From assembly GCA_003854985.1 (NCBI GenBank), contig RQOG01000006.1, positions 124,001 to 188,000 on the forward strand: a DNA stretch of 64,000 nucleotides. The letters are read 5' to 3'. Made by a program: the position numbers and the translations under genes. Each line of letters starts with the position of its first letter. The stretch's first letter is position 1. Below the pieces are notes generated by a model that saw only the letters and a program-made list of their open reading frames with translations, made no database searches and was not told the DNA's origin. Shown piece after piece: positions 1 through 9,183 of the stretch. Origin of the DNA: Calditrichota bacterium. Its GTDB lineage: Bacteria; Calditrichota; Calditrichia; Calditrichales; Calditrichaceae.

Positions 1-906
1 GGCTATACGCTTTATCTGTTAAATCGCGGGCAGTCTTTCCGGCCATTGCCGGAAGGCGCCATTCATCTAAAAGCGGATATAAATGACGCCCAAGCCGTTC
101 GTACGATACTTGAAAAATATGAATTTGATGTTATTGTAAATTGGATTGTATTTCATCCGGATCAGGCGGAAAGAGATATTTCATATTTCAGTGGAAAATG
201 CCGGCAGTATGTTTTTATCAGTTCTGCTTCCGCTTATCAGACGCCGCCGCAACGATTACCGGTTACCGAATCAACGCCGTTAAACAATCCTTTCTGTGAA
301 TACTCCAGAAATAAAATTGCCTGCGAAGAGTTGCTGATTAAGGCTTATCGGGAATCGGGCTTTCCGGTTACCATTGTGCGTCCTTCACATACCTATGATA
401 AAACGGCCGTTCCGCTTTTGGGAGGCTATATGGCGTTAGCCCGCATTCAGAAGGGAAAGCCTATTATTATTCACGGCGATGGCACATCGTTATGGGTAAT
501 GACGCACCACCGTGATTTTGCCAAAGGTTTTGTCGGATTATTAGGTAATCCGAACGTGATAGGCGAAGCGTTTCATATTACTTCCGATGAAGTATTATGC
601 TGGAACCAGATTGCCGCGATGTTTGCCTCTGAATTACGAACGGAACTTAAAATTGCCCATGTCACTTCGGATATTTTAGCCTCATATAGTGAAGATTGGT
701 ACGGCTCCTTGTTGGGCGATAAAACCCATAGTATGATTTTCGATAACAGCAAGATAAAGTCGGTTGTTCCGGATTTTAAAGCTGAAATTCCTTTTCATCT
801 GGGAGTAAAGGAAATAATTGAATGGTATAACGCCCATTCAGACAAACAGGTTACTGATCATAAAACAGATAAGCTGATGGATGAGATTATTAAAAAACAC
901 AGCTGA
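1..906 (+). CDS. NAD-dependent sugar epimerase/dehydratase, 5'-truncated
   Basis: The reading frame is open from base 1, so the true start lies before the window. A TTG at 46 would leave out the preceding in-frame residues GYTLYLLNRGQSFRPL and is not convincing. What is visible is the body of an extended short-chain dehydrogenase/epimerase: a strand-end serine patch (FISSASAYQ), the catalytic Tyr-x3-Lys as YSRNK, and IVRPSHTYD typical of the family. The glycine-rich NAD-binding loop would be upstream. Substrate cannot be told. It ends about 160 bases before the sialate-esterase gene and may not share its transcript. Confidence 0.8.
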   Translation, partial: GYTLYLLNRGQSFRPLPEGAIHLKADINDAQAVRTILEKYEFDVIVNWIVFHPDQAERDISYFSGKCRQYVFISSASAYQTPPQRLPVTESTPLNNPFCEYSRNKIACEELLIKAYRESGFPVTIVRPSHTYDKTAVPLLGGYMALARIQKGKPIIIHGDGTSLWVMTHHRDFAKGFVGLLGNPNVIGEAFHITSDEVLCWNQIAAMFASELRTELKIAHVTSDILASYSEDWYGSLLGDKTHSMIFDNSKIKSVVPDFKAEIPFHLGVKEIIEWYNAHSDKQVTDHKTDKLMDEIIKKHS

Positions 907-1068
907 TTTAGAAGCATATTTTGCCGGTTTATATAAAGCAAAAAATATAAATTTCAGAAGATTATTGAATTAAATAGTTGCAATAAGGTATATTTAAGGC
1001 CAATTAAAACAGAGCATACCTAAATATGATATACATAATAACTTTTAATTTAAACGTAAGGTGCAAAA

Positions 1069-3081
1069 ATGAAAACTTTTAACAGGATTATGGTTATCAT
1101 GATACTCACAGCGCTCATGCAAAATTGCCAGTTTAATCAACCGGCGGAAACTATTATACCGGCTAAACTATTTTCCGATCACATGGTTCTGCAGCAGGAC
1201 ATGCCTATACCTGTTTGGGGAACAGCCGATCCCAACGGGATTGTTACCGTCATATTCATGGATCAGAAAGCGGAAACCATTTCCGATAAAAAAGGAAAAT
1301 GGATGGTTAAATTAAAACCGGTTAAAGCCGGCGGCCCTTTCCAAATGAATATTATTGGTAAGGACACGCTATTAATAGATGATATTCTTGTCGGCGAGGT
1401 CTGGCTGGGATCCGGTCAGTCGAATATGGAAATGCCTTTAGCCGGATGGGGCAGGGTCCTTAATTTTGAACAGGAAATACAGAACGCCGATTATCCGCAA
1501 ATTCGTTTATTCCAGGTTCAGCGATCTATCGCTGTCCAACCGGTTACAGATATTCCGGCTGAGGGCTGGCAGGTCTGTTCACCGCAAACTATTGCTGAAT
1601 TTTCTGCGACGGCCTATTTTTTCGGCAGAGAGCTTCATAAACAGCTTAATATTCCCATCGGATTGATACACAGCTCCTGGGGCGGCACCATTATTGAAGC
1701 CTGGATGAGTGAAGAATCTTTACAAGGATACCCGGAATTTTCCAAAACCATTCAAAAATTAAGACAGATTGACAGTCTTCTAAGAGTAAATAAACAAAAC
1801 GAAGAACCGGCTAATTATGAAGAAATAATGGCTGTCTGGCAGAAAGAAATCATTGAGAAGGACAGAGGATTAAAAAATGGAAAAGCACAGTGGGCTTCTC
1901 CCGAACTGCAAGATGGAGACTGGCCGGAGATGGAACTGCCAACAACCTGGGAAAATGCCGGTCTTCCGGGACTGGATGGGATTGTCTGGTTCCGTAAAGA
2001 AATTAATATTCCGTCATCATGGGCGGGGAAAGAATTGACCTTATGCCTGAGCGCGGTTGACGATATTGATTCCACTTATTTTAACGGCGAGGTTATCGGC
2101 GGAACGTTTGACTGGGACGACCCGCGCGAATATAAGGTTCCGGCTTCGCTGGTTCAATCCGGCAGGAACGTAATAGCGGTGCGCGTACAGGATAACCAGG
2201 GCGGCGGCGGTATCTGGGGTAAAGCGGATTTGCTGAAAATTAAACTGGCTGCTAAAGAGCCTATTTCTCTGGTTGGAAAGTGGAAATATAACGTCGGCCT
2301 GGATTGGAATGAACTGGAATACCTGCCGGTCAATCCCAATAATCCCAATCTGCCTACGCTGCTCAGCAATGGCATGCTCGATCCTTTGATTCCCTATGCT
2401 ATTCGCGGCGCTATCTGGTACCAGGGCGAATCCAATGACGGACGCGCTTATCAATACAGGTCGCTTTTTAAGGATATGATCCGGGATTGGCGCAAGCGCT
2501 GGGAACAAGGGGATTTTCCATTTATGTTTGTCCAACTGGCCAATTACATGCAGACCTCAAAAGAACCGGCCGAGCATACCTGGGCAGAACTTCGCGAAGC
2601 GCAGTTAATGGCGCTTACCGAGCCAAATACCGGCATGGCGGTGACCATTGATATCGGCGATGCATTGGATATTCATCCTAAAAATAAACAGGAAGTTGGC
2701 CGAAGGCTGGCCTTAAATGCCTTACATTCCGTTTACGGACTTGATCTTGTTCCCTGCGGTCCCATTTACAAGTCCATGAAAATAAATGGTGATAAGATTT
2801 ATCTTAATTTCGATTATATTGCCGAAGGGCTTTTGGCAAAAGATAAAAATAAATTAGTCGGTTTTGCCATAGCCGGAGAAAACAGGCAGTTTTTATGGGC
2901 GCAGGCGGAAATTAAAGACAATCAGGTTGTTGTCTGGAATAATACTATTAAGAATCCTGTTGCCGTTCGTTATGGCTGGGATGCAAATCCCGTTTGTAAT
3001 CTTTATAATTCCGCCGGATTGCCGGCGTCGCCTTTCCGTACGGACGACTGGCCGGGAATTACCTGGCCGCAGGATAAATAG
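1069..3081 (+). CDS. Sialate O-acetylesterase-like lipoprotein
   Basis: The 670-residue protein has a short hydrophobic N-terminus ending at NC (about residue 20), a possible but non-canonical lipobox, so it is probably exported. A beta-rich domain (about 35-105) comes first. The SGNH/SASA esterase core follows, with GQSNME near residue 116 carrying the nucleophile Ser, and IWYQGESND near 450. A jelly-roll-like segment of about 120 residues (about 285-395, with WFRKEI and NVIAVRVQDN) is inserted in the core, as in other long family members. The family removes O-acetyl groups from sialic acids or deacetylates plant glycans; which one applies here is unknown. It lies 40 bases before an SSS symporter, suggesting one uptake and processing operon. 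Confidence 0.85.
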   Translation: MKTFNRIMVIMILTALMQNCQFNQPAETIIPAKLFSDHMVLQQDMPIPVWGTADPNGIVTVIFMDQKAETISDKKGKWMVKLKPVKAGGPFQMNIIGKDTLLIDDILVGEVWLGSGQSNMEMPLAGWGRVLNFEQEIQNADYPQIRLFQVQRSIAVQPVTDIPAEGWQVCSPQTIAEFSATAYFFGRELHKQLNIPIGLIHSSWGGTIIEAWMSEESLQGYPEFSKTIQKLRQIDSLLRVNKQNEEPANYEEIMAVWQKEIIEKDRGLKNGKAQWASPELQDGDWPEMELPTTWENAGLPGLDGIVWFRKEINIPSSWAGKELTLCLSAVDDIDSTYFNGEVIGGTFDWDDPREYKVPASLVQSGRNVIAVRVQDNQGGGGIWGKADLLKIKLAAKEPISLVGKWKYNVGLDWNELEYLPVNPNNPNLPTLLSNGMLDPLIPYAIRGAIWYQGESNDGRAYQYRSLFKDMIRDWRKRWEQGDFPFMFVQLANYMQTSKEPAEHTWAELREAQLMALTEPNTGMAVTIDIGDALDIHPKNKQEVGRRLALNALHSVYGLDLVPCGPIYKSMKINGDKIYLNFDYIAEGLLAKDKNKLVGFAIAGENRQFLWAQAEIKDNQVVVWNNTIKNPVAVRYGWDANPVCNLYNSAGLPASPFRTDDWPGITWPQDK

Positions 3082-3121
3082 TTTTACCGGCATAAATTAA
3101 GAATATGACCATGGAGATGGT

Positions 3122-4711
3122 ATGGTTGAGTTTACCTTCTTAGATTGGTTTTGGGTTGTTCTGTTTATTTTAGCAATGATCTTATCCGGTATTTTATTTT
3201 ATCGGTTAGGTAAACGTTCCGAGTCGGATTTTTTCCTGGCCGGCAGAGGGCTGCCATGGTGGCTGCCAGCTTCTTCGGTCTATGCAACTCACACGGCTAC
3301 GGATACGCCTATGTGGATTACCGGAGTGATTTACCGCTATGGATTTGCCGGAATCTGGTATACCTTTTTTTCCGCCTGGTGCGCTATCAGCGCTTTTGTT
3401 TCCACGCGGATTTTCAGACGATCATTAGCTTATACTCAGGCGGAATGGAATACGCTTCGTTTCGGAGGTCTGGGCGCGGAAATGCTGCGCGGCTGGATTT
3501 CCGGTTGGCAGGTTTTTATGAATATGTTTATTCTGGGCTGGGTAGGCATGGCTATGGGTAAAATCTGTAATTACCTTTTTGGCTGGGATATCTGGATTGG
3601 ATTAATCCTTTTTTCCGCCATCTGCGCGATTTATGTGCTTGCCGCCGGATATTGGGGCGTCATTATGGCCGATTTCCAGCAGGGGGTTATTGCCTTTGCT
3701 GTGATTATTATTGTATCGATCTGGGGCATTATTGCGGCCGGCGGACCGGCGGCTATTATCGATAAACTTCATGCAATGGGCGAAGGCTGGCGGATAAATC
3801 CCTTTCATTTCAGCGGCTGGCTGAGCGGTGATTTTCCTTTTGCCTGGTTTATAACCATGATGTTTATTGCCATTTTGGGTGGATTCGGCATGGGCACCAG
3901 CATTGACTGGTACCCGGAAGCCCAGCGCATACAAAGCGCTAAAACTGTCCGCGACGCCAGCTACAGCATCTGGTGGGGAACGGCTCTGGTGCTTATACGT
4001 AATTCGGTTTGGGCGGTGGCTATATTGGGATTTTTTGTACTTTTTCCTAACATTGAATCCGCCGCTGATTATGAATTAGGCTGGTTTCGCTTAGGATTTG
4101 ATTTTCTGCCGGCTGGAATGGTGGGATTCTTTTTCGCCGCCATTATTGCGATTCATATTTCCACTATATCGACTCATTTAAATCTTGGCGCGATGTATTT
4201 TACCCGTGATTTATATCTGCATTATTTAAAACCGAAAGCATCGGAAAAGGAACTTATCTGGGTGGGAAGAATAGCGACTTTCATTTTACTTCTCGGATCA
4301 TTTTTCTATGGTTTGATGATGGAAGAGATTACCTCCTGGCTGATATTCGCCTTATGGCTTATGGCCGCCGGGATTTGGCTGCCCAATATCCTGCAGGTTG
4401 TCTGGTGGCGTTTTAATGCCTGGGCTTACCTGGCTTCCTGGATCGCCAATTTGGGCTTCAGCTGGCTGGTAGTCTGGATTCTGCCGTCCTATAATATTAT
4501 CCCTTCATTGCCGGATTATCAGCAATTCTGGCTGTTAATACTTTTAGGCGCTCTTGTTTATATCCCGGTAACGTTTATGACCAAACCGGAAAATATGGAT
4601 CATTTGGTAAAATACTACGTGATGTCGCGGCCAATCGGCTGGTGGAAACCGGTGCGGCTGGAGGCTGAAAAACGCGGATTACTTAATGAGGTGAAAGGAG
4701 CGGCGCAATGA
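3122..4711 (+). CDS. Sodium:solute symporter (SSS family)
   Basis: The 529-residue polytopic membrane protein has about 13 hydrophobic segments. The N-terminal region carries the family signature SDFFLAGRGLPWW, followed by helices and re-entrant segments typical of SSS transporters. The family couples Na+ inflow to uptake of sugars, sialic acid, amino acids or carboxylates. The substrate is not readable from sequence, but the preceding esterase suggests a sugar or sialic-acid-like compound. The stop codon overlaps the start of the next gene (ATGA), so translation is probably coupled to the small membrane proteins that follow. Confidence 0.9.
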   Translation: MVEFTFLDWFWVVLFILAMILSGILFYRLGKRSESDFFLAGRGLPWWLPASSVYATHTATDTPMWITGVIYRYGFAGIWYTFFSAWCAISAFVSTRIFRRSLAYTQAEWNTLRFGGLGAEMLRGWISGWQVFMNMFILGWVGMAMGKICNYLFGWDIWIGLILFSAICAIYVLAAGYWGVIMADFQQGVIAFAVIIIVSIWGIIAAGGPAAIIDKLHAMGEGWRINPFHFSGWLSGDFPFAWFITMMFIAILGGFGMGTSIDWYPEAQRIQSAKTVRDASYSIWWGTALVLIRNSVWAVAILGFFVLFPNIESAADYELGWFRLGFDFLPAGMVGFFFAAIIAIHISTISTHLNLGAMYFTRDLYLHYLKPKASEKELIWVGRIATFILLLGSFFYGLMMEEITSWLIFALWLMAAGIWLPNILQVVWWRFNAWAYLASWIANLGFSWLVVWILPSYNIIPSLPDYQQFWLLILLGALVYIPVTFMTKPENMDHLVKYYVMSRPIGWWKPVRLEAEKRGLLNEVKGAAQ

Positions 4712-5007
4712 GTTTTATAAAACGTCAATGGACTGCCGCCGAAGCGGATGAATGGAAAAAAGAAGACTGGATCACAATTATTATTTCTCCTTTGGCCTAT
4801 ATATTTCTTACTATTGGCACCGGTCTTTCATTTCTTCTTTTGCCGATAGGATTTATTGCTTTGGCAGTTGGAATTATCCTGATTGTCTTGATGCATTGGA
4901 TAATTGATCCCAAACTTAAAACGATTTCTTCTGATTATGAGAAAAAACAAAAAGCCTATCTGGAAGAATTGGAAAATAAAACGCGCTGGGAGGAAAATCA
5001 TGGATAA
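4708..5007 (+). CDS. Small two-helix membrane protein, symporter-linked
   Basis: The 99-residue protein has a charged cytoplasmic-looking N-terminus (RQWTAAEADEWKKEDW), two hydrophobic stretches at about 22-40 and 42-66, and a charged helical tail (SSDYEKKQKAYLEELE). I do not recognise a family. It overlaps the symporter stop by four bases and in turn overlaps the next small gene, so it is translationally coupled to both. A role as an accessory or stabilising subunit of the symporter is inferred only from this arrangement. Confidence 0.75.
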   Translation: MSFIKRQWTAAEADEWKKEDWITIIISPLAYIFLTIGTGLSFLLLPIGFIALAVGIILIVLMHWIIDPKLKTISSDYEKKQKAYLEELENKTRWEENHG

Positions 5008-5113
5008 AAACTTGGCAATGGTTATCGGGATGTCAATTGCTTACATGGCTTCCTTTCTCGGACTAATTCTGGCCTGGTATTCCTACCGAAAACATCATAA
5101 AAAGGATAAATAG
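5000..5113 (+). CDS. 37-residue single-helix membrane protein
   Basis: The short ORF starts at ATG 5000, with GGGAGG at 4988-4993 ending six bases upstream. It overlaps the end of the previous gene by eight bases. The product has one transmembrane helix (about residues 5-25, MVIGMSIAYMASFLGLILAW) and a basic tail ending KHHKKDK, so the tail should lie inside the cell. A longer in-frame start at 4904 would lie within the previous gene and has no comparable ribosome binding site. No family recognised. Confidence 0.65.
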   Translation: MDKNLAMVIGMSIAYMASFLGLILAWYSYRKHHKKDK

Positions 5114-5114
5114 T

Positions 5115-5249
5115 ATGCTTACCTGGTTAATACAATTAACTCCCGAAAGAATAGGCCATCCGTCACTGGGCTGGATAATACCCGGATTCATTATGCTGGT
5201 TTCCATTGGCCTGACCATCCTGTTATATAAAAAGTTTTCATCAAAATAA
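5115..5249 (+). CDS. 44-residue single-helix membrane protein
   Basis: ATG 5115 follows the preceding stop codon by one base. The likely ribosome binding site is AAAGGAT at 5101-5107. The product is short (starts MLTWLIQLTPERIGHP), has one hydrophobic helix at about residues 20-38 and ends YKKFSSK. It completes a run of three small membrane proteins stacked behind the symporter. No family recognised; function unknown. Confidence 0.6.
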   Translation: MLTWLIQLTPERIGHPSLGWIIPGFIMLVSIGLTILLYKKFSSK

Positions 5250-5388
5250 GTATAATCAATGAATATTATAATCAGATTGAGTTATTATTATTTTATAATC
5301 AACCTTCATTAAAGGATAAAAACCAAGATAAAGCGCTTGATGATTTTTTTTATAATTTTTCAAAATCAAACATGCCATTTATAAGAAC

Positions 5389-6603
5389 ATGATGTCAGAA
5401 AACGCTCATATTCCAAAAGTCATTTTAAAAAAAGGCAGAGAAAAATCCGTGCTTATGCATCATCCCTGGATATTCAGCGGAGCCATCGAAAAAATCGAAG
5501 GCCGTATTTCAGCCGGAAACACAGCGGAAGTATATTCTTCAAACGGAGAAAAATTAGGCGCCGGCGCCTATTCGCCTCATTCTCAGATTCGTCTGCGACT
5601 ATGGTCATTCCAACCGGAAGAGCTCATTAATGAAGCATTCATTAAAAAAAAGATAAACGCCGCCATAGAATACAGAAAAAAACTTGATCTGTTCAATCAC
5701 AATGGCGCCTGCCGGCTGATATTCAGTGAATCGGACGGCTTACCCGGTTTGATTGTCGATAAATACGCCTCATTTCTGGTTTGCCAGTTTCTCTCCGTAG
5801 GGGTTGTTTACTGGAAAGAAACAATAATTGACGGTCTGATTGAATCTATCCGGCCTGTAGGAATTTATGAAAGATCCGACTCAGAGGTGATTCAGAAAGA
5901 AGGACTAAAACGACGGTCCGGTTTATTATGGGGTAAAGAACCGCCGCATCAAATAGAAATTTCAGAAAACGACATAAACTTCCTGGTCGATATCCGGAAT
6001 GGTCATAAAACTGGTTTTTATTTGGATCAGCGAAATAACCGTCGGTCCATTCTTCCATATGTAAAAGATAAGGAGGTATTAAATTGTTTTTCATACAGCG
6101 GAGGATTTGGAATTTATGCTTTAGAAGGCGGCGCTAAATTTATAACTCAGGTGGATTCTTCGGCTGAACATCTCAAACTGGCATCTGATATTTGCCATCA
6201 GAACGGATTCGATGAATCGAAAATTCATTATGAGCAGGCGGATGTTTTTCAGCTGCTCCGGCAATACGAAGGCAGTGGTAGAAAATTTGACCTGATTATT
6301 CTTGATCCTCCGAAATTCATTACTTCATCGAAAAGCATAAATTCCGGCAGCCGCGGCTATAAAGATATTAACCGGTTAGCCATGAAGATTTTGGATGATA
6401 ATGGCATATTATTCACCTTTTCCTGTTCAGGACTTTTACAAAGAGATCTATTCCAGAAAATTATAGCCGATGCGGCGGTGGAAGCCGGTAAAACAGTCAG
6501 AATCATTTCCGAATTGTCTCAAAGCCCTGATCATCCGATAGCTTTGAATTTTCCCGAATCCCGTTATCTAAAAGGATTAATCGGCGCCATAAGTAATCGT
6601 TAA
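5389..6603 (+). CDS. rlmI: RlmI-type 23S rRNA cytosine-C5 methyltransferase
   Basis: The 404-residue protein has an N-terminal PUA domain (about 8-85, starting KVILKKGREKSVLMHHPWIF) and a class I SAM-dependent methyltransferase domain. Visible motifs are NCFSYSGGFGIYAL (SAM-binding motif I, near 233), LILDPPKF (near 304) and FSCSG (near 345, with the catalytic-type cysteine). This layout is that of the RlmI/RlmK-like family, which methylates 23S rRNA C1962 in E. coli. Two ATG codons stand in tandem at 5389 and 5392, and neither has a strong ribosome binding site. Specific target position is inferred by homology only. Confidence 0.85.
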   Translation: MMSENAHIPKVILKKGREKSVLMHHPWIFSGAIEKIEGRISAGNTAEVYSSNGEKLGAGAYSPHSQIRLRLWSFQPEELINEAFIKKKINAAIEYRKKLDLFNHNGACRLIFSESDGLPGLIVDKYASFLVCQFLSVGVVYWKETIIDGLIESIRPVGIYERSDSEVIQKEGLKRRSGLLWGKEPPHQIEISENDINFLVDIRNGHKTGFYLDQRNNRRSILPYVKDKEVLNCFSYSGGFGIYALEGGAKFITQVDSSAEHLKLASDICHQNGFDESKIHYEQADVFQLLRQYEGSGRKFDLIILDPPKFITSSKSINSGSRGYKDINRLAMKILDDNGILFTFSCSGLLQRDLFQKIIADAAVEAGKTVRIISELSQSPDHPIALNFPESRYLKGLIGAISNR

Positions 6604-6737
6604 ATCTAAGAATTGCTTTCGGTGATTGATGTTTTTTAAATATCCCTTATACAAATATGTATCGAATATCACAATTGGGAAACAAAGAATATGGCAACTT
6701 TGATCAAGTTCTTTAAAACCAACTCAGGAGGCTAAAA

Positions 6738-7904
6738 ATGTTACGTTTGATCAGTTCTTTTTTATTATTTCTTTTTTTGTGGGTGGAAGCCCAGGAAACA
6801 AGATTAGTATGGGCGGTATATGAAAGTCCGAATGGAAAAATTCAGACATCGAATTTAGACGGCAGCGATTTAAAAACCATAGCAGAAGGAAGAAATGCAC
6901 CGTCCGGCGTGGCGGTTGATAACAGTGTAATTCCTCCTAAATTATATTATGCCGAGCGGGGCGCCAATAAAATAGTAAAAGTTAATTTCGATGGTTCCAA
7001 TGAAGACAGCGTAATTACCAATTGTGTCGGAATATATGATATTGAGTTGGATCCGGTTCACCGAAAAATATACTGGGTTACAAGCACTTATAATACAGAT
7101 TCGTTGTTCCGGGCGGATATGGATGGTTTAAATTCCGATATTGAAGTTTTGTACGGTTCCGGCTCAACAGGATATGATTATCTCGGGCTCGCGCTTGATA
7201 CCGTGAATGAGTACGTTTTCTGGCTAAGAAGAAATAATGGATGCGCGGATAAAATTTACCGGATGAATTATGATAAATCAGATTTTAGAGTGGTTGTGGA
7301 ACATCCTCAAAATGCTTTAATCGGTCCATGGGATATTGATGTTTATAACAATAAAATATATTGGGTGGACTGTGGATTGTCAGAAGATGCGATATTCAGC
7401 GCTGATCTGGACGGCTCAAATATCGATACCGTCGTTACTGAGGCCAATTGCCAGTTTTTTACAATCGAGCCATCTTCAGAGAAAATTTACTTTGCTCAAG
7501 ACGGTAAAATCGAATGCGCGGGCTTAGACAACTCCGGTTATGTCAATGTGTTAACCGATCTGGCAACCTCCATCTATGGTATTGGCATTGCCTATAATGT
7601 TCCTGTTTCAGCGATTAGTTATCATTATCCGGTTGCGAAGAGTTTTATTTTGCATAATAATTATCCCAATCCGTTTAATCCTTCCACAACGATATCCTAT
7701 ACGTTAATTGAACCGGGATTTGTGTCATTAAAAATCTATGATATCGAGGGGAGTGAAGTAGCCGGTCTTGTCAATGAATACCAGGTGAAAAATACATATT
7801 CCCTTGAATTTAATGCCGATGGTTTGGCAAGCGGCGTATATTTTTACAAGCTGCAAGTGGATAATACGTTTTCCGAAACCAGAAAAATGATATTAATGCA
7901 ATAA
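6738..7904 (+). CDS. Secreted YWTD-type beta-propeller with C-terminal sorting domain
   Basis: The 388-residue protein starts after a strong AGGAGG (6727-6732). It has a signal peptide (about 1-18, LLFLFLWVEAQ). LDL-receptor-like propeller repeats follow, with recurring KIYWV, VFWLRR and KIYFAQ strands and NLDGSDLKTI/DLDGSNIDTV-type hairpins. The last 85 residues form an immunoglobulin-like tail with NNYPNPFNPSTTISY, SLKIYDIEGSE and ASGVYFYKLQ, the type A sorting domain that directs proteins through the type IX system in FCB bacteria. No type IX machinery genes are in the window. It is probably an extracellular or surface binding protein; ligand unknown. Confidence 0.85.
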   Translation: MLRLISSFLLFLFLWVEAQETRLVWAVYESPNGKIQTSNLDGSDLKTIAEGRNAPSGVAVDNSVIPPKLYYAERGANKIVKVNFDGSNEDSVITNCVGIYDIELDPVHRKIYWVTSTYNTDSLFRADMDGLNSDIEVLYGSGSTGYDYLGLALDTVNEYVFWLRRNNGCADKIYRMNYDKSDFRVVVEHPQNALIGPWDIDVYNNKIYWVDCGLSEDAIFSADLDGSNIDTVVTEANCQFFTIEPSSEKIYFAQDGKIECAGLDNSGYVNVLTDLATSIYGIGIAYNVPVSAISYHYPVAKSFILHNNYPNPFNPSTTISYTLIEPGFVSLKIYDIEGSEVAGLVNEYQVKNTYSLEFNADGLASGVYFYKLQVDNTFSETRKMILMQ

Positions 7905-7944
7905 ACACAGGCTGTATATTTATTAATGCGATCGGACGATTAAT

Positions 7945-7976
7945 AAAAAGGGGCGCTTACACAACGCCCCTTTTTT
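7945..7976. terminator. Bidirectional intrinsic terminator
   Basis: An inverted repeat AAAAAGGGGCG (7945-7955) and CGCCCCTTTTTT (7965-7976) has a nine-base loop. It gives a U-tract on either strand and sits between the convergent propeller gene and DUF3332 gene, so it can serve both. Confidence 0.9.
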
Positions 7977-7980
7977 ATTT

Positions 7981-8520
7981 TTATTGAACCACTGTTCCTG
8001 TTGCCGTTTCAACTTTGACGATTTTCCCGTCCGGTTGAATCAGTTGAATAATATCAAAATTTTCGCTGTCTGATTGGGCAATTTTATGGCTGTCATTATC
8101 GGAAACAGCGTACCATGCTTTTTCTTCAGGATTATACACAAGACTGGCTTTAAGCTGGGTTTCCATATCAACAACATCGAAACGGTTTTGCGTGGCGGTT
8201 ATCTGGTATGCCTTACCGTCAATTTCTACCAACTGCGTTTCTGTTTCGCCCGGTTCCATGGCCATAGGATTTTTCCCGGTCCAGAACTCAACCACATTTA
8301 AAATTACAAAATCAACAAAACCAACGATGATATAGACAGGTATAATCATCAGCACCCACATGACAACTGAGTTGACGAATTTGTCGCCCTGGCTTCCGTT
8401 CCATTTGTAAAGTCTTTTAGTTAGCTCAAATTTGCCATAACAACCTGTAAAGGTAAAGGCGCTGAAAAGAACGATCATCAGGATCGCCACACTTTTAAAA
8501 ACGATGCTTCTTCTGGACAT
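7981..8520 (-). CDS. DUF3332 family lipoprotein
   Basis: The 179-residue protein is encoded on the minus strand. A hydrophobic signal segment ends in a good lipobox (FTFTGC, Cys near residue 27). It is followed by the family-typical stretch YGKFELTKRLYKWNGSQGDK, then hydrophobic segments (VMWVLMIIPVYIIVGFVDFV) and EFWTGKNP. The rest is a beta-rich tail. This pattern matches my memory of DUF3332, a lipoprotein family of unknown function. It stands alone, with its promoter region shared divergently with exbD. Confidence 0.8.
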   Translation of the reverse strand: MSRRSIVFKSVAILMIVLFSAFTFTGCYGKFELTKRLYKWNGSQGDKFVNSVVMWVLMIIPVYIIVGFVDFVILNVVEFWTGKNPMAMEPGETETQLVEIDGKAYQITATQNRFDVVDMETQLKASLVYNPEEKAWYAVSDNDSHKIAQSDSENFDIIQLIQPDGKIVKVETATGTVVQ

Positions 8521-8741
8521 AATACCTCCTGTTTGAGTTATTTGTTGGTAAGCTATAAAAAGTCATTTAGGCGAACGTTTCTGTTTTTCTTAATATTGGA
8601 ATTTAACGCTGCAATATAATCATAATATTTCAGAAGGGGCAAATAATTAAAAAAATCTTTTCATATTTATAAATAATAGTTGTATTCAGGGTTTTCATCG
8701 TCTATATTTTATACAGAAAACCAGCAAAAGGAGGGTGCGCC

Positions 8742-9158
8742 ATGTTTTTGAGTAAAACCAATCACAGGGAACCGGAAATACCCACATCGTCTTTGGCTGA
8801 TATAGTTTTTCTGCTGCTCATTTTCTTTTTGGTCACCACAAGTATTGACACGGAAAAAGCTTTAGGACTTATTTTACCGGGAATTGAAGATACGGAACGT
8901 CCTTTACCACAGGAAATGATATTTGAAATTTTGATTAATGACGACAATTTACTTGCTGTCGAAGGGGAGCCAAGAACAATCTATGAATTAGGCAGGGATT
9001 TAAAAGGTGAACTTGCCGATAATCCCGACTTAGTTGTCTCTTTAAAAACGGGCTCTCATACCGATTATCAAATATATGTCACAGTGCTTGATAAAATTAA
9101 GGAAATCTATGGTGATAAAAAACCATTAATATCGGTTGTGGCCCCCGATGTTAATTAA
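8742..9158 (+). CDS. ExbD/TolR-type biopolymer transport protein
   Basis: The 138-residue protein has a short cytoplasmic N-terminus, one transmembrane helix at about 18-36 with the conserved membrane Asp at residue 20 (SLADIVFLLLIFFLV), and a periplasmic domain. Length and layout fit ExbD/TolR, which uses the proton gradient with an ExbB/TolQ partner to energise TonB or TolA. No ExbB is adjacent; the nearest partner-like gene is the TonB-type gene at 12783. The start is preceded by AGGAGG (8729-8734). A terminator follows at 9184, so it appears to be monocistronic. Confidence 0.85.
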   Translation: MFLSKTNHREPEIPTSSLADIVFLLLIFFLVTTSIDTEKALGLILPGIEDTERPLPQEMIFEILINDDNLLAVEGEPRTIYELGRDLKGELADNPDLVVSLKTGSHTDYQIYVTVLDKIKEIYGDKKPLISVVAPDVN

Positions 9159-9183
9159 CATCGGAACATAAAGTATTTTCTAT

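Noticed and set aside
46-60. TTG start for the first gene
   Set aside because: The frame is open back to base 1 with epimerase-like residues, so the gene is truncated by the window rather than starting here.
2041-2535. 164-codon minus-strand frame opposite the sialate-esterase gene
   Set aside because: It is antisense to a clear domain, with no family resemblance and no start signals.
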